NCBI GenBank assembly: GCA_039193195.1
Contig: JBCCWS010000001.1
Coordinates: 195,338-259,337, forward strand
DNA length: 64,000 nt
Source of the DNA: Pseudomonadota bacterium
GTDB lineage: Bacteria > Pseudomonadota > Gammaproteobacteria > Steroidobacterales > JBCBZW01
Direction of reading: 5' to 3'
Program-made: the position numbers and the translations under genes
Shown here: positions 37,289 through 46,957 of the stretch, piece after piece
How positions within the stretch are numbered: position 1 is the first letter of the stretch
How the letters are laid out: each line of letters opens with the position of its first letter
The notes under the pieces: model-generated
Seen by the model: the letters and a program-made list of their open reading frames with translations, nothing else
What the model was told of the DNA's origin: nothing
Database searches by the model: none

Positions 37289-37857
37289 GGCAGGTCTCCT
37301 GAATCGACGGCCGCCACAAAGCGGCCACGTACATCCGTTTCTAACTCGAACCACTGGGCGGCGAGATCGGCGGTCATCCCACGCGCGGTGATAACGCCTC
37401 GTGTGCTCACTACCCGCACGTCTGATCGGGTGATCGCCTGTCGCTCGTTCACCATCACCGTGAGACTGTCCGTGTAGAGGGCGAGCGGTGCACCGTCGCG
37501 GTCCGTGCCCTCGATACGCACCTCGCCGCTGAGCTCGAGGAACTTCCAGTCAGCGCTGATGTGACCGCGATTTGCACGCAATCGCCAGGGTACCTCCTGC
37601 ACGTCCGCGTAGGTGACGTCGACCCCTTCGAGGGAGACACGCGATAGTGCAGGTTCCTGCTCCGCGCGCTGGGCGCTGATCTCGAAAAGGGCATCGCCAT
37701 TATCGGCGAGGCCGCGCAGGGTGCCGTCTACCACATAGTAGCCAGCCTCCTTAGGTGCATTCGGCTGTGCCCGCTGATCGGGCTGGCGCAGGACGAAGTG
37801 ACTGGCCAGCGCCAAGAGAGCGAGGGTGGCGATGATGAGGGTCTGTCGAATCGTCAT
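37285..37857 (-). CDS. lptC: LPS export system protein LptC
   Basis: 190-residue single-pass inner membrane protein; a helix at about 5-23 (TLIIATLALLALASHFVL) anchors a periplasmic jellyroll (about 40-185) that receives LPS from LptB2FG and hands it to LptA. The sequence matches the family weakly, as is usual for LptC, but the position between kdsC and lptA confirms it. ATG at 37857, 11 bases after the kdsC stop. Confidence 0.93.
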   Translation of the reverse strand: MTIRQTLIIATLALLALASHFVLRQPDQRAQPNAPKEAGYYVVDGTLRGLADNGDALFEISAQRAEQEPALSRVSLEGVDVTYADVQEVPWRLRANRGHISADWKFLELSGEVRIEGTDRDGAPLALYTDSLTVMVNERQAITRSDVRVVSTRGVITARGMTADLAAQWFELETDVRGRFVAAVDSGDLP

Positions 37858-37868
37858 AGCAGGTGAGC

Positions 37869-38375
37869 TCAGTCGACCGCGCGTGCCGAAAGCACCGCGT
37901 CGGCCACTTCGCGTACGGCGCCGCGTCCGCCGCCCTTCGCGGTCACCCAGTGGGCCGCTGCGCGGACCTCCTCCACCGCGTCGGCCACGGCGATCGCAAG
38001 GCCCGCGCGCGCGAACATATCGAGGTCAGGTAGGTCATCACCCACCGCCGCGCAGGCGGCTTCGGGCAAACCAAGGGCATTGGCTACGTCGGTAAAGACC
38101 GGCCCCTTGTCCCCGACGCCGAGGTGGATCGGCTCCACGCCGAGCGCGCCCATTCGTGAAGCGACTGCCGGCGAGGATCGCCCGGAGATGATCGCCACGC
38201 GTACACCGCCCTGGAGCAGGCGCTGCACGCCAAGGCCGTCCTTTGCATCGAAGCGTTTGGATTCGCGACCATCGTCACTTAGGTAGAGGCCGCCGTCGGT
38301 GAATACGCCATCGACATCGAACACCACCGCGGCGACGGTGCGCATCTGTGCGCGCAGTGGTTCTGGAATCTGCAT
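37869..38375 (-). CDS. kdsC: 3-deoxy-D-manno-octulosonate-8-phosphate phosphatase
   Basis: 168-residue HAD phosphatase that dephosphorylates Kdo-8-P, the third step of Kdo synthesis. The catalytic motif is DVDGVFTDG (20-28), then SGRSSPAV and GDDLPDLDMF. Short, capless C0-type HAD, acting as a tetramer in relatives. The ATG at 38375 (MQIPEPLRAQM) starts 4 bases after the kdsD stop; a GTG 7 codons upstream would overlap kdsD. Confidence 0.95.
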   Translation of the reverse strand: MQIPEPLRAQMRTVAAVVFDVDGVFTDGGLYLSDDGRESKRFDAKDGLGVQRLLQGGVRVAIISGRSSPAVASRMGALGVEPIHLGVGDKGPVFTDVANALGLPEAACAAVGDDLPDLDMFARAGLAIAVADAVEEVRAAAHWVTAKGGGRGAVREVADAVLSARAVD

Positions 38376-38379
38376 AGGC

Positions 38380-39369
38380 TCAGACGACTCCCGCACGCAT
38401 CAGATCGTGAATACTCACTACTCCGACCAGTTGACCCGCGCCATCGTTCACCAGCAGCGCGGTGATCCGGTGGCGTTGCATCAGCAACACCGCTTCGCTG
38501 GCGAGCATGTCCTCGATGACGTGCTTGGGGGCTGTGGTCATGACTTCATCGATCGCAGTGGCGTGGGGGTCCACGCGCTTGTCCAAGGCGCGGCGGAGGT
38601 CACCGTCGGTGAACACCCCTAGCAGCGCTTCCTGAGCGTCAAGCACCGTGGTCATGCCGAGGCCCTTCTCGGTCATGACCAGCAGGGCATCGCCTAGCGC
38701 CGTGCCCGTGCGCACGCGCGGGATCGCTTGCCCCGTGTGCATGATATCCCCTACGCGCAGCAGCAGCCGCCGCCCGAGCGTGCCCGCAGGATGGGTGCGA
38801 GCGAAGTCTTCGCTGGTAAATCCACGCGCTTCGAGCAGCGTAACCGCGAGGGCATCACCCATCGCGAGGGTAGCCGTGGTGCTTGCGGTCGGGGCGAGGT
38901 TGAGGGGGCACGCTTCCTCCGCCACGCTCACATCGAGCACAGCGTCGCTGTGCTTGGCGAGGGTGCTGGCGGGCTTGCCCGTCATCACGATCGTGGGCAC
39001 GCCCATGCGTTTGAACAGGGGAAGCAGCCCCAGAATCTCGCCAGTCTCGCCGGAGTTGGACAACATGATGACAACGTCATCGGGCGTCACCATACCGAGG
39101 TCGCCGTGCTGCGCTTCGGCCGGGTGCACGAAGAAGGCCGGACTCCCCGTACTGGCTAAGGTGGCGGCGATCTTGCGCGCGATGTGGCCGGATTTGCCCA
39201 TGCCGATCACGATCAGCCGTCCCTTACAGGCAAGGCAAAGGCGGCAGGCGCAAACGAATTGGGCGCCGACTCCCTGGATCAACGAACAGACCGCATCGGC
39301 CTCGATCTTCAGCACCTGGCGTGCCAGCTGAAGGATTTGCTCGTCCTGAGGTTCGTTCGAGGCGTTCAT
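38380..39369 (-). CDS. kdsD: Arabinose-5-phosphate isomerase
   Basis: Converts ribulose-5-phosphate to arabinose-5-phosphate, the first committed step to Kdo. 329 residues: a SIS domain (about 35-180; GMGKSGHIARKIAATLASTG and the AEAQHGDLGMV active-site region) and two CBS domains (about 205-325). Residues 40-48 contain four cysteines, CACRLCLAC; E. coli KdsD has only two in this segment. It is followed directly by kdsC, then the Lpt genes. Confidence 0.95.
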   Translation of the reverse strand: MNASNEPQDEQILQLARQVLKIEADAVCSLIQGVGAQFVCACRLCLACKGRLIVIGMGKSGHIARKIAATLASTGSPAFFVHPAEAQHGDLGMVTPDDVVIMLSNSGETGEILGLLPLFKRMGVPTIVMTGKPASTLAKHSDAVLDVSVAEEACPLNLAPTASTTATLAMGDALAVTLLEARGFTSEDFARTHPAGTLGRRLLLRVGDIMHTGQAIPRVRTGTALGDALLVMTEKGLGMTTVLDAQEALLGVFTDGDLRRALDKRVDPHATAIDEVMTTAPKHVIEDMLASEAVLLMQRHRITALLVNDGAGQLVGVVSIHDLMRAGVV

Positions 39370-39371
39370 GG

Positions 39372-40349
39372 CTAGAGCGCTGAGCGGTAAACCATGTAGT
39401 GGTAGCTAGCGAACGCCGTTAGCAACATGGCGCCCTCGATTCGGTTGATACGCCCCGGGCCTCCGCGCAGATCGTAGGACATGGCAAACAACGCTAAGGT
39501 GAGTACTACCATCGACGGGAAATGGAAGGCGAGTATCGTGGGGTCGAGGTCGATCGGACCGATCGCGCTGGCGATACCGAGCACCGCTAGCAGGTTGAAC
39601 ATGTTGGAGCCCATGATGTTCCCAAGCACGAGGTCGTGCTCGCGCTTGCGGGCTCCGGCCACGCTGACGGCCAGCTCCGGCAGGCTAGTGCCGATCGCCA
39701 CCACGGTGACGCCGATCACCGTGTCGCTGACGCCGATCGCTTCCGCGAGTCCGCTGCCGCCCCACACCAGTGCCTGGGCCCCGGTCAGCAGCACCAGCAG
39801 GCCGACAGCGGTCCAGGCCATGGAGGCGTTCAGGGAGAGGTCGCTGCGGATTTCGGCGTCGTAGTCGGCGAGCAGGTTGTCTTCAGGCGTGTGCGACAGG
39901 CCTAGGTGCACCATCCACCCGAGGAGAGCGGCGAGGCCGGTCAGCATGATCGCCCCGTCCAGTCGACTCAGCTCGCCGTTTAGCAGCAGGCCGAGGGTCG
40001 CCAGGGTGATTAGGAGCAGGATCGGGATTTCTTGGCGCACGGTCTGCGAAGATACCGCGAGCGGCGCTACCAGCGCCGTAGCGCCGAGCACGAGGGCGAT
40101 GTTGGCGATGTTCGAGCCGATCGCGTTGCCGACGGCGAGGCCGGCATTGCCCTGCAGTGATGCCATGGCCCCAACCAGCACCTCGGGGGCAGACGTGCCG
40201 AAGCCCACGATCGTCAGCCCGATCAGCATGGTGGACACGCCCAGATTGCGAGCGAAGGCGGCGGCGCCGAGCACGAAGCGGTCCGCCCCCCAGATCAGGG
40301 TGACGAACCCTGTGATCACGGCCGCGAAGTAGATCAGGATGGCTTGCAA
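39372..40349 (-). CDS. yrbG: Calcium/sodium antiporter (YrbG-like CaCA family)
   Basis: 325 residues, about ten membrane helices in two inverted repeats. The ion-site motifs are GFGTSAPEVLVG with GNAIGSNIANIALVLG in repeat 1 and AIGTSLPELAVSV with GNIMGSNMFNLLAVLG in repeat 2. The open frame extends far upstream, antisense to ibaG; I take the TTG at 40349 (MQAILIYFAAVITGF), which starts at the first helix and has GAGAG upstream. Its place before kdsD is as in E. coli. Confidence 0.9.
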   Translation of the reverse strand: MQAILIYFAAVITGFVTLIWGADRFVLGAAAFARNLGVSTMLIGLTIVGFGTSAPEVLVGAMASLQGNAGLAVGNAIGSNIANIALVLGATALVAPLAVSSQTVRQEIPILLLITLATLGLLLNGELSRLDGAIMLTGLAALLGWMVHLGLSHTPEDNLLADYDAEIRSDLSLNASMAWTAVGLLVLLTGAQALVWGGSGLAEAIGVSDTVIGVTVVAIGTSLPELAVSVAGARKREHDLVLGNIMGSNMFNLLAVLGIASAIGPIDLDPTILAFHFPSMVVLTLALFAMSYDLRGGPGRINRIEGAMLLTAFASYHYMVYRSAL

Positions 40350-40485
40350 ACGGTGCTCTCGTTGCGAATGAAGTGCGCGGCGCGCCCCTGCGCGGCGCCA
40401 GCCTGGCAAGCGCGCAATGCTAGCATTCCCACGGAGAAACGCGGAACGCCGCTTCCGGCACCGCTCCACCTGCCGAGGAAAGACC

Positions 40486-40734
40486 GTGCATAAGGATGAA
40501 ATTAAAAGACTTATCGAGACTGGCATGGAGGCCGAAGAGGTGATCGTGCAGGGCGATGATGGCGCGCACTTTGAGGCCCTCGTGGTCGCCGATGCGTTCG
40601 CCGGAAAGCGCACCCTCCAGCGGCACAAGATCGTCTACGGCACCTTGGGCGAGCGCATGGGGAGGGAAATCCATGCCCTCTCCCTGAAGACCCTTACCCG
40701 TGAGGAGTTGGAGCAGCAGCAAGGGGATGCCTGA
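40486..40734 (+). CDS. ibaG: BolA-family protein IbaG
   Basis: 82-residue BolA-like protein (YrbA/IbaG), likely involved with monothiol glutaredoxin in iron-sulphur cluster handling and acid tolerance. The core VQGDDGAHFEALVVADAFAG and HKIVYGTLGERM followed by IHALSLKTLT match the class. The GTG start is preceded by GAGGAAAG at a good distance. It lies 47 bases before murA on the same strand, as in E. coli. Confidence 0.9.
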   Translation: MHKDEIKRLIETGMEAEEVIVQGDDGAHFEALVVADAFAGKRTLQRHKIVYGTLGERMGREIHALSLKTLTREELEQQQGDA

Positions 40735-40748
40735 GGTGGCACGGATGA

Positions 40749-42047
<1,299 letters not shown>

Positions 42048-42050
<3 letters not shown>

Positions 42051-42063
42051 GGCTGGCGCCTCA
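42048..42063. terminator. Possible bidirectional hairpin between murA and degS-like gene
   Basis: TGAGGC/GCCTCA inverted repeat with a TGGC loop, overlapping the murA stop and lying just before the convergent gene's end. It is short and has no U-tract, so the call is weak. Confidence 0.3.
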
Positions 42064-42077
42064 CGGCGGCGAGCGCA

Positions 42078-43184
42078 CTAGCTGCCTCGGGGGCGTTCCT
42101 TTACGCGGGCCTGCACTTCTAGCGCCACGCCCTGGCGCTCCACCTGGACGCGGACGAGACTGCCCGGCGTGAGCCGTGCCACGTGGCCGAGGGCTTCGCG
42201 CGGCGTGAGGACCGGGCGATCGTCCATTGCGAGCACCACGTCTCCCGCGCGCAAGCCGGCGCGCGAGGCGGGCCCATGAGGCATCACGCTCGATAGGTAG
42301 ATGCCCTCCTGTCCCACGTCGAGCCCCAGCTCTTGCTCCTGCCCGGGTTGGATAGGCGAGACGTGGACGCCGAGCCAGCCGCGAATCACCCGCCCGTGCT
42401 CGAGCAGCTCGCGCATCACCCCGCGGGCGAGATCGATCGGGATGGCGAAGCCAATGCCTTCCGAATCGAACCCTGTGCCGGCGGTGAACATGGCGGTGTT
42501 GACGCCGACGAGATCGCCCGCCACGTTGACTAAGGCGCCGCCAGAGTTGCCGGGGTTGATCGGTGCGTCGGTCTGCACGAAGTTCTCGAACAGGCTGAGC
42601 CCCAGCTGGCTGCGCCCGGTCGCGCTCACGATGCCCTGAGTCACTGTCTGGCCGATGCCGAAGGGATTTCCGATGGCCAGCACCACATCGCCAGTTCGCA
42701 GCCTTGAGGAGCGGCCGAGGCTGATCACCGGCACTGGACGTAGGTCGATCCGCAGCAGCGCGAGATCCGTGTCAGGGTCAGTGCCAAGCACCGTGGCGAT
42801 AGTCACTCGACCGTCGGTAAGTGCCACTTTCACGGACGCGTTGCCGCGCACCAGGTGCTCGTTAGTAAGCACGTGGCCCTCGTCACTCACGATCACGCCC
42901 GACCCTAGGCTGCTCGAACTAGGCGTGACCGCTACGTCGAAGGCGGTCGTCGACTCCGGATCACCAATGCCCGTGTACACGTTGACCACCGCAGGGGCGG
43001 AACGCTCGACCGCGTCCGCGTAGGAGGCGGGTGCCGGGGCGGCGTAGATTTGGGAGCCGGTGGGTGCTAGCAAATCCGGTCGCATGGCGACGATGACAAA
43101 AGCTGCCGCTAGCCCAGCCACCACCGACTGGGGGATGAAGGCGAGCATGCTGGCCCAACGTCGACGGCGATCGGGGTCGGTCAT
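42078..43184 (-). CDS. DegS/AlgW-type trypsin-like serine protease with one PDZ domain
   Basis: 368 residues. One membrane anchor (about 18-37), a periplasmic protease domain with the triad H110 (TNEHL), D140 (DTDLALL) and S214 (NPGNSGGAL), and a single PDZ domain (about 260-360). A single PDZ and an uncleaved anchor mark the DegS/AlgW type, which in relatives cleaves the anti-sigma factor RseA/MucA in the envelope stress response. The ATG at 43184 was chosen over a TTG three codons upstream. Neighbouring petA starts on the other strand. Confidence 0.9.
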   Translation of the reverse strand: MTDPDRRRRWASMLAFIPQSVVAGLAAAFVIVAMRPDLLAPTGSQIYAAPAPASYADAVERSAPAVVNVYTGIGDPESTTAFDVAVTPSSSSLGSGVIVSDEGHVLTNEHLVRGNASVKVALTDGRVTIATVLGTDPDTDLALLRIDLRPVPVISLGRSSRLRTGDVVLAIGNPFGIGQTVTQGIVSATGRSQLGLSLFENFVQTDAPINPGNSGGALVNVAGDLVGVNTAMFTAGTGFDSEGIGFAIPIDLARGVMRELLEHGRVIRGWLGVHVSPIQPGQEQELGLDVGQEGIYLSSVMPHGPASRAGLRAGDVVLAMDDRPVLTPREALGHVARLTPGSLVRVQVERQGVALEVQARVKERPRGS

Positions 43185-43433
43185 GGGATCCAAGTCTACT
43201 GCAGCCCGGTCCGGTTGATCCTGTCATCGAAGTCTCAAGTTTCGACGCCATAGAAATCCGCCACTTGGTTGACTCCAAACGGCCCTATTCGCCGAAATCG
43301 GCACCGCAGCGCGAGCGATTCCATCAGCGCTGGTAATCGCGACTCTGGGTCCTCCTGATGGTAGGCACCTCGATAAGCGTGAGCCAGCTCCGGAATCGCC
43401 GTCTGGGCCGCACCCAACGGTGTGAGCAGTGTG
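43185..43433. other. Intergenic region upstream of the pet promoter
   Basis: About 250 bases between the DegS-like gene and the pet promoter. It holds a minus-strand open frame (43235-43417, TTG start, about 60 residues) that I do not recognise and that has no ribosome binding site. It must also contain the DegS-like gene's promoter; no clear hexamers are seen. Confidence 0.4.
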
Positions 43434-43439
43434 TATAAT
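43434..43439 (+). promoter_or_regulatory. petABC promoter -10 element
   Basis: Perfect TATAAT followed by a GC-rich discriminator (CCCGCCGC). No good -35 is visible at 16-18 bases, so an activator may be needed. It implies a leader of about 225 bases before petA. Confidence 0.55.
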
Positions 43440-43445
43440 CCCGCC

Positions 43446-43671
43446 GCTCAGCACCGGGACAGGCGGTCCCAACCACGGACTTTCTTTGGCTCGCGTCGAT
43501 GCGAGCTCAGAAGGCAAGGCGCTGCGTCGATCGTGAACGAGGGCCCGGCGTTCTTCGGCTCGCGATCTTGTAGTCCGGGATGGTCGACACCGCCACCGCG
43601 GTACCCACCCGACGGCCAACATGATCACTTGTTCCTAGCGTCTAGCGGGACAGTGCGGGAGTGAATCAATC
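43446..43671 (+). promoter_or_regulatory. Long structured leader of the pet operon
   Basis: Contains the hairpin GGGAC/GTCCC (43456-43470), the hairpin GCTCGC/GCGAGC (43489-43506), and a second copy of the left arm: TTCTTTGGCTCGCG (43482-43495) and TTCTTCGGCTCGCG (43551-43564) differ by one base. The second copy could also pair with GCGAGC (43501-43506), so two exclusive structures are possible. No known RNA family is recognised. Confidence 0.4.
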
Positions 43672-44268
43672 ATGAGTAACGGAGGCCTGAACCTCGATCG
43701 TCGCCAGTTTTTGACTCTGGCAACGACCGTGGCAGGAGGTGCGGGCGCGGCCGCAGTCGCAGTGCCCTTCATCGCCTCATTCAATCCTAGTACCCGTGCC
43801 CAGGGTCTGGGTGCACCGGTGGAGGTCGATATCGCTCGTCTCGAAGAAGGCGAGATGCTGACGATCGAGTGGCGGGGCAAGCCCGTGTACGTGGTCAAGC
43901 GCCCCGCGGCGCTGCTCGAGTCCTTGGACCAGGTCGAGTCACGCTTGAAGGATCCGGAGTCGATCAAGCCTCAGCAGCCCGAGTACGCCGCCAACAAGTA
44001 CCGCTCCATCAAGCCGGAGATACTGGTGCTCGTCGGCGTGTGCACGCACCTCGGCTGCGCCCCCCTGTTCCGCCCTGAGGTAGCACCCGCAGACCTTGGC
44101 TCCGACTGGCCGGGCGGCTTCTTCTGCCCCTGCCACGGCTCGAAGTTCGATCTCTCCGGACGCGTTTACGCCGGTGTGCCAGCTCAGGACAACCTGGCCG
44201 TGCCGCCGTACCGCTTTGAGAGCGACTCGGTTCTGACGATCGGTGAAGACCAGGAGGCCGCCGCATGA
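43672..44268 (+). CDS. petA: Ubiquinol-cytochrome c reductase iron-sulphur subunit (Rieske)
   Basis: 198 residues. The N-terminus (DRRQFLTLATT, then a hydrophobic stretch to about 35) is a twin-arginine-like membrane anchor. The [2Fe-2S] ligands are in CTHLGC (124-129) and CPCHGS (152-157), with the disulphide cysteines C129 and C154. It carries electrons from quinol at the Qo site to cytochrome c1. Start ATG 43672; its stop overlaps the petB ATG. Confidence 0.97.
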   Translation: MSNGGLNLDRRQFLTLATTVAGGAGAAAVAVPFIASFNPSTRAQGLGAPVEVDIARLEEGEMLTIEWRGKPVYVVKRPAALLESLDQVESRLKDPESIKPQQPEYAANKYRSIKPEILVLVGVCTHLGCAPLFRPEVAPADLGSDWPGGFFCPCHGSKFDLSGRVYAGVPAQDNLAVPPYRFESDSVLTIGEDQEAAA

Positions 44269-45533
44269 GCGCTCAACAGCCCACCGCCTCTGGCTCGAAC
44301 GGTAGCGGTCCCCTCGGCGCTGCCATCGGCTGGATCGATGCCCGTATCCCCATCACGAGTGTGTGGCGCAACCACCTGTCCGAGTACTACGCGCCGAAGA
44401 ATTTCAACTTCTGGTACTACTTCGGATCGCTCGCCCTAGTAGTGCTTGTCATCCAGCTGGTCAGCGGTATCTTCCTGACCATGAACTACAAGCCCGATGC
44501 CGCTTCCGCTTTCGCATCGGTCGAGTACATCATGCGCGACGTGCCGGGCGGCTGGTTTATCCGCTACCTGCATAGCACCGGCGCCTCGGCGTTCTTCATT
44601 GTCGTGTACTTGCACATGTTCCGCGGCATGATCTACGGCTCCTACCGCAAGCCGCGCGAACTGATCTGGCTGCTCGGCATGCTGATCTACCTCGCCCTCA
44701 TGGCCGAGGCCTTCATGGGCTATCTCCTGCCCTGGGGTCAGATGTCCTACTGGGGTGCGCAGGTGATCGTCTCGCTGTTCGGCGCCATCCCGTTCATCGG
44801 TGAGGCGCTCGCGGAATGGTTGCGAGGGGACTACTACATCTCCGATGCCACCTTGAACCGTTTCTTCTCACTGCACGTCATCGCCATTCCCCTGGCGCTC
44901 GTGGGCTTGGTGTACCTGCACATCATCGCTCTGCACGAGGTGGGGTCGAACAACCCCGATGGCGTTGACATCAAGAAGCACAAGGATGAGAGCGGCAAGC
45001 CCCTCGATGGCATCCCCTTCCACCCTTACTACACGGTAAAGGATCTGGTGGGGCTTACCGTGTTCGCCGCGATCTTTGCTGCCGTGGTGTTCTTCGCACC
45101 GGAGGCGAACGGCCTGTTCCTCGAGCATGCCAACTTCGAACCTGCAAACCCGCTGAAGACGCCGGAACACATCGCGCCGGTGTGGTATTTCACCCCCTTC
45201 TACTCGATCCTGCGGGCCGTGCCAGATAAGTTCCTGGGCGTGGTGGCGATGGGGGCGGCTGTGTTCATGCTGTTTCTGCTGCCCTGGCTCGATCGTAGCC
45301 CGGTGCGCTCCATCCGCTACAAGGGCACGCTCGGCAAGGCCGCTATCGCCGCATTCGTGGTCGCATTCATCGGCCTGGGGTATCTCGGCCTGAAGCCGCC
45401 GACCCCCACGTACACGCTGCTAGCGCGTCTGTTCTCGGTGATCTACTTCGGTTTCTTCATCCTGATGCCGTGGTTCTCCGCGCGCGATGAGACGAAGCCG
45501 GTACCGGAGCGGGTGACCTATCATGCGCACTGA
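44265..45533 (+). CDS. petB: Ubiquinol-cytochrome c reductase cytochrome b
   Basis: 422 residues with eight or nine membrane helices; the core subunit with low- and high-potential haems and both quinone sites. Haem-ligand histidines lie in YLHSTGASAFFIVVYLHMF and FFSLHVIAIPLALVGLVYLH. The Qo-loop motif reads PVWYFTPFYSILR, with PVWY rather than PEWY, which occurs in many beta/gammaproteobacteria. ATGA overlap with petA and 11-base overlap with petC. Confidence 0.97.
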   Translation: MSAQQPTASGSNGSGPLGAAIGWIDARIPITSVWRNHLSEYYAPKNFNFWYYFGSLALVVLVIQLVSGIFLTMNYKPDAASAFASVEYIMRDVPGGWFIRYLHSTGASAFFIVVYLHMFRGMIYGSYRKPRELIWLLGMLIYLALMAEAFMGYLLPWGQMSYWGAQVIVSLFGAIPFIGEALAEWLRGDYYISDATLNRFFSLHVIAIPLALVGLVYLHIIALHEVGSNNPDGVDIKKHKDESGKPLDGIPFHPYYTVKDLVGLTVFAAIFAAVVFFAPEANGLFLEHANFEPANPLKTPEHIAPVWYFTPFYSILRAVPDKFLGVVAMGAAVFMLFLLPWLDRSPVRSIRYKGTLGKAAIAAFVVAFIGLGYLGLKPPTPTYTLLARLFSVIYFGFFILMPWFSARDETKPVPERVTYHAH

Positions 45534-46281
45534 CGTGTTCCGCCCTACGGTCGCTTCGCTCGCCTTCGCCGCGCTGCTCATCGGCGGCGGCGCTGCCGCG
45601 TCCGAGGGCCCGGCCATCAGCCTGAAGTCTCATGTGGACCTGGGCGATGTGCCCTCCCTGCAGCGCGGCGCGAAGTACTTCGCCAACTACTGCCTCGGCT
45701 GCCACTCGCTGGAATACGCTCGCTACCAGACCATCGCCGATGATCTGAAGATGAGCCAAGAGCAGCTGCAGGACATCATGTTCACCACTGATAAGCCCTT
45801 CGACGAGGTCAAGGTGAGCATGCCGGCGGACCAGTCCAAGGACTGGTTTGGTGTTGCGCCGCCGAATCTGAGCCTGATCGCGCGTTCCAAGGGTTCGGAT
45901 TATATTTACGGCTATCTCATGACGTTCTACATTGACGAGTCTCGGCCGTGGGGGGTGAACAACCTGCTGCTGCCTGGGTCGGCGATGCCGCACGTGCTGT
46001 GGGAGCTTCAGGGATTCCAGCGCGCCCACTTCCGTGAGGAAACGGACGCCAAGGGGAACGTACGGGAGGTGTTCGATCACTTCGAGCAGATCACCGAGGG
46101 CTCGATGACGCCCAAGGAGTATGCGGAAGCCTCGAACGACATCACTAACTTCCTCACCTACGTGGCGGAGCCCGCCCGCCTAAAGCGTGGCGGAATCGGT
46201 ATCGGCGTCATGGCCTTTTTGGCCTTCTTCTTCGTGCTTGCCCTGGCACTGAAGAAGGAGTATTGGAAAGACATCACGTAA
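45523..46281 (+). CDS. petC: Cytochrome c1
   Basis: 252 residues. Signal peptide (about 1-26), haem c site CLGCH (57-61), axial methionine M155 in GSAMPHVLWELQG, and a C-terminal membrane anchor (about 222-243) ending in KKEYWKDIT. It accepts electrons from the Rieske protein and passes them to soluble cytochrome c. Last gene of the three-gene bc1 operon; a strong hairpin follows before sspA. Confidence 0.97.
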   Translation: MRTDVFRPTVASLAFAALLIGGGAAASEGPAISLKSHVDLGDVPSLQRGAKYFANYCLGCHSLEYARYQTIADDLKMSQEQLQDIMFTTDKPFDEVKVSMPADQSKDWFGVAPPNLSLIARSKGSDYIYGYLMTFYIDESRPWGVNNLLLPGSAMPHVLWELQGFQRAHFREETDAKGNVREVFDHFEQITEGSMTPKEYAEASNDITNFLTYVAEPARLKRGGIGIGVMAFLAFFFVLALALKKEYWKDIT

Positions 46282-46309
46282 AGGCGATCAGGAAGGTCGC
46301 CTCACTCAA

Positions 46310-46336
46310 GCGCGTCGGGGCAGCTCCCCGACGCGC
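46310..46336 (+). terminator. Hairpin between petC and sspA
   Basis: Perfect 11-bp stem GCGCGTCGGGG/CCCCGACGCGC with a 5-base loop, 28 bases after petC and 15 before sspA. No U-tract follows, so it may be a partial terminator or a 3'-end protecting structure that reduces read-through into sspAB. Confidence 0.55.
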
Positions 46337-46351
46337 CGGGAACTTCAGCTT

Positions 46352-46957
46352 ATGATGACACTCTTCTCGCGGCCCACGGACCCGCAAAGCCATCGCGCGC
46401 GATTGGTACTGCAGGAGAAGAATATCAACGTCGAAATCGTCGACGTGGTGGGCCCGGATCTGCCGGAAGATCTGATCGATCTAAACCCGTACAACAGCGT
46501 ACCGACCTTGGTAGATCGCGATCTCGTCCTCTACGACGCACGAGTGATTGTCGACTACCTGGACGAGCGCTTTCCGCATCCACCGCTGATGCCGGTAGAT
46601 CCCGTTGCCCGAGCGCAGTTTCGTCTGGCCCTGTTTCGTATCGAGCGCGACTGGTACAGCCTGGTCGATGAGATCGAGAACGCGAGCGACAAGAAGGGCA
46701 GCACCGCTGCCCGCAAGATGCTGCGCGAGAGTTTAGTCTCGAGCGCGGAGGTCTTCGGCGCACGGCCGTTTTTCCTTAGCGAGGAATTCTCCCTCGTCGA
46801 CTGTAGCATCGCTCCCATTCTCTGGCGCTTGAGCCACTACGAGGTGGAGCTGCCGGATGACGCTGCCGAGATTATCGAGAAGTACGCGGAGCGTGTTTTC
46901 GCCCGCCCGTCCTTCCGTCGCTCCCTGTCTGAGCACGAGCAGGAAATGCGGATGTGA
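46352..46957 (+). CDS. sspA: Stringent starvation protein A
   Basis: 201-residue glutathione-S-transferase-fold protein that binds RNA polymerase rather than acting as an enzyme. Thioredoxin-like N-domain (TLFSRPTDPQSHRARLVL; NPYNSVPTLVDRDLVLYDAR) and helical C-domain (EFSLVDCSIAPILWRL). Its stop overlaps the sspB GTG (GTGA). The bc1 operon followed by sspAB is a conserved gammaproteobacterial arrangement. Confidence 0.95.
   Translation: MMTLFSRPTDPQSHRARLVLQEKNINVEIVDVVGPDLPEDLIDLNPYNSVPTLVDRDLVLYDARVIVDYLDERFPHPPLMPVDPVARAQFRLALFRIERDWYSLVDEIENASDKKGSTAARKMLRESLVSSAEVFGARPFFLSEEFSLVDCSIAPILWRLSHYEVELPDDAAEIIEKYAERVFARPSFRRSLSEHEQEMRM

Noticed and set aside
43235-43417. Minus-strand 60-codon open frame with TTG start
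   Set aside because: The sequence looks protein-like (ESRLPALMESLALRCRF), but it has no ribosome binding site and no recognised family, and could be a gene remnant. Kept only as part of the intergenic note.
45163-45207. PVWY in place of PEWY in cytochrome b as a novelty
   Set aside because: PVWY is known in beta- and gammaproteobacterial cytochrome b, so it marks lineage, not an unusual Qo site.
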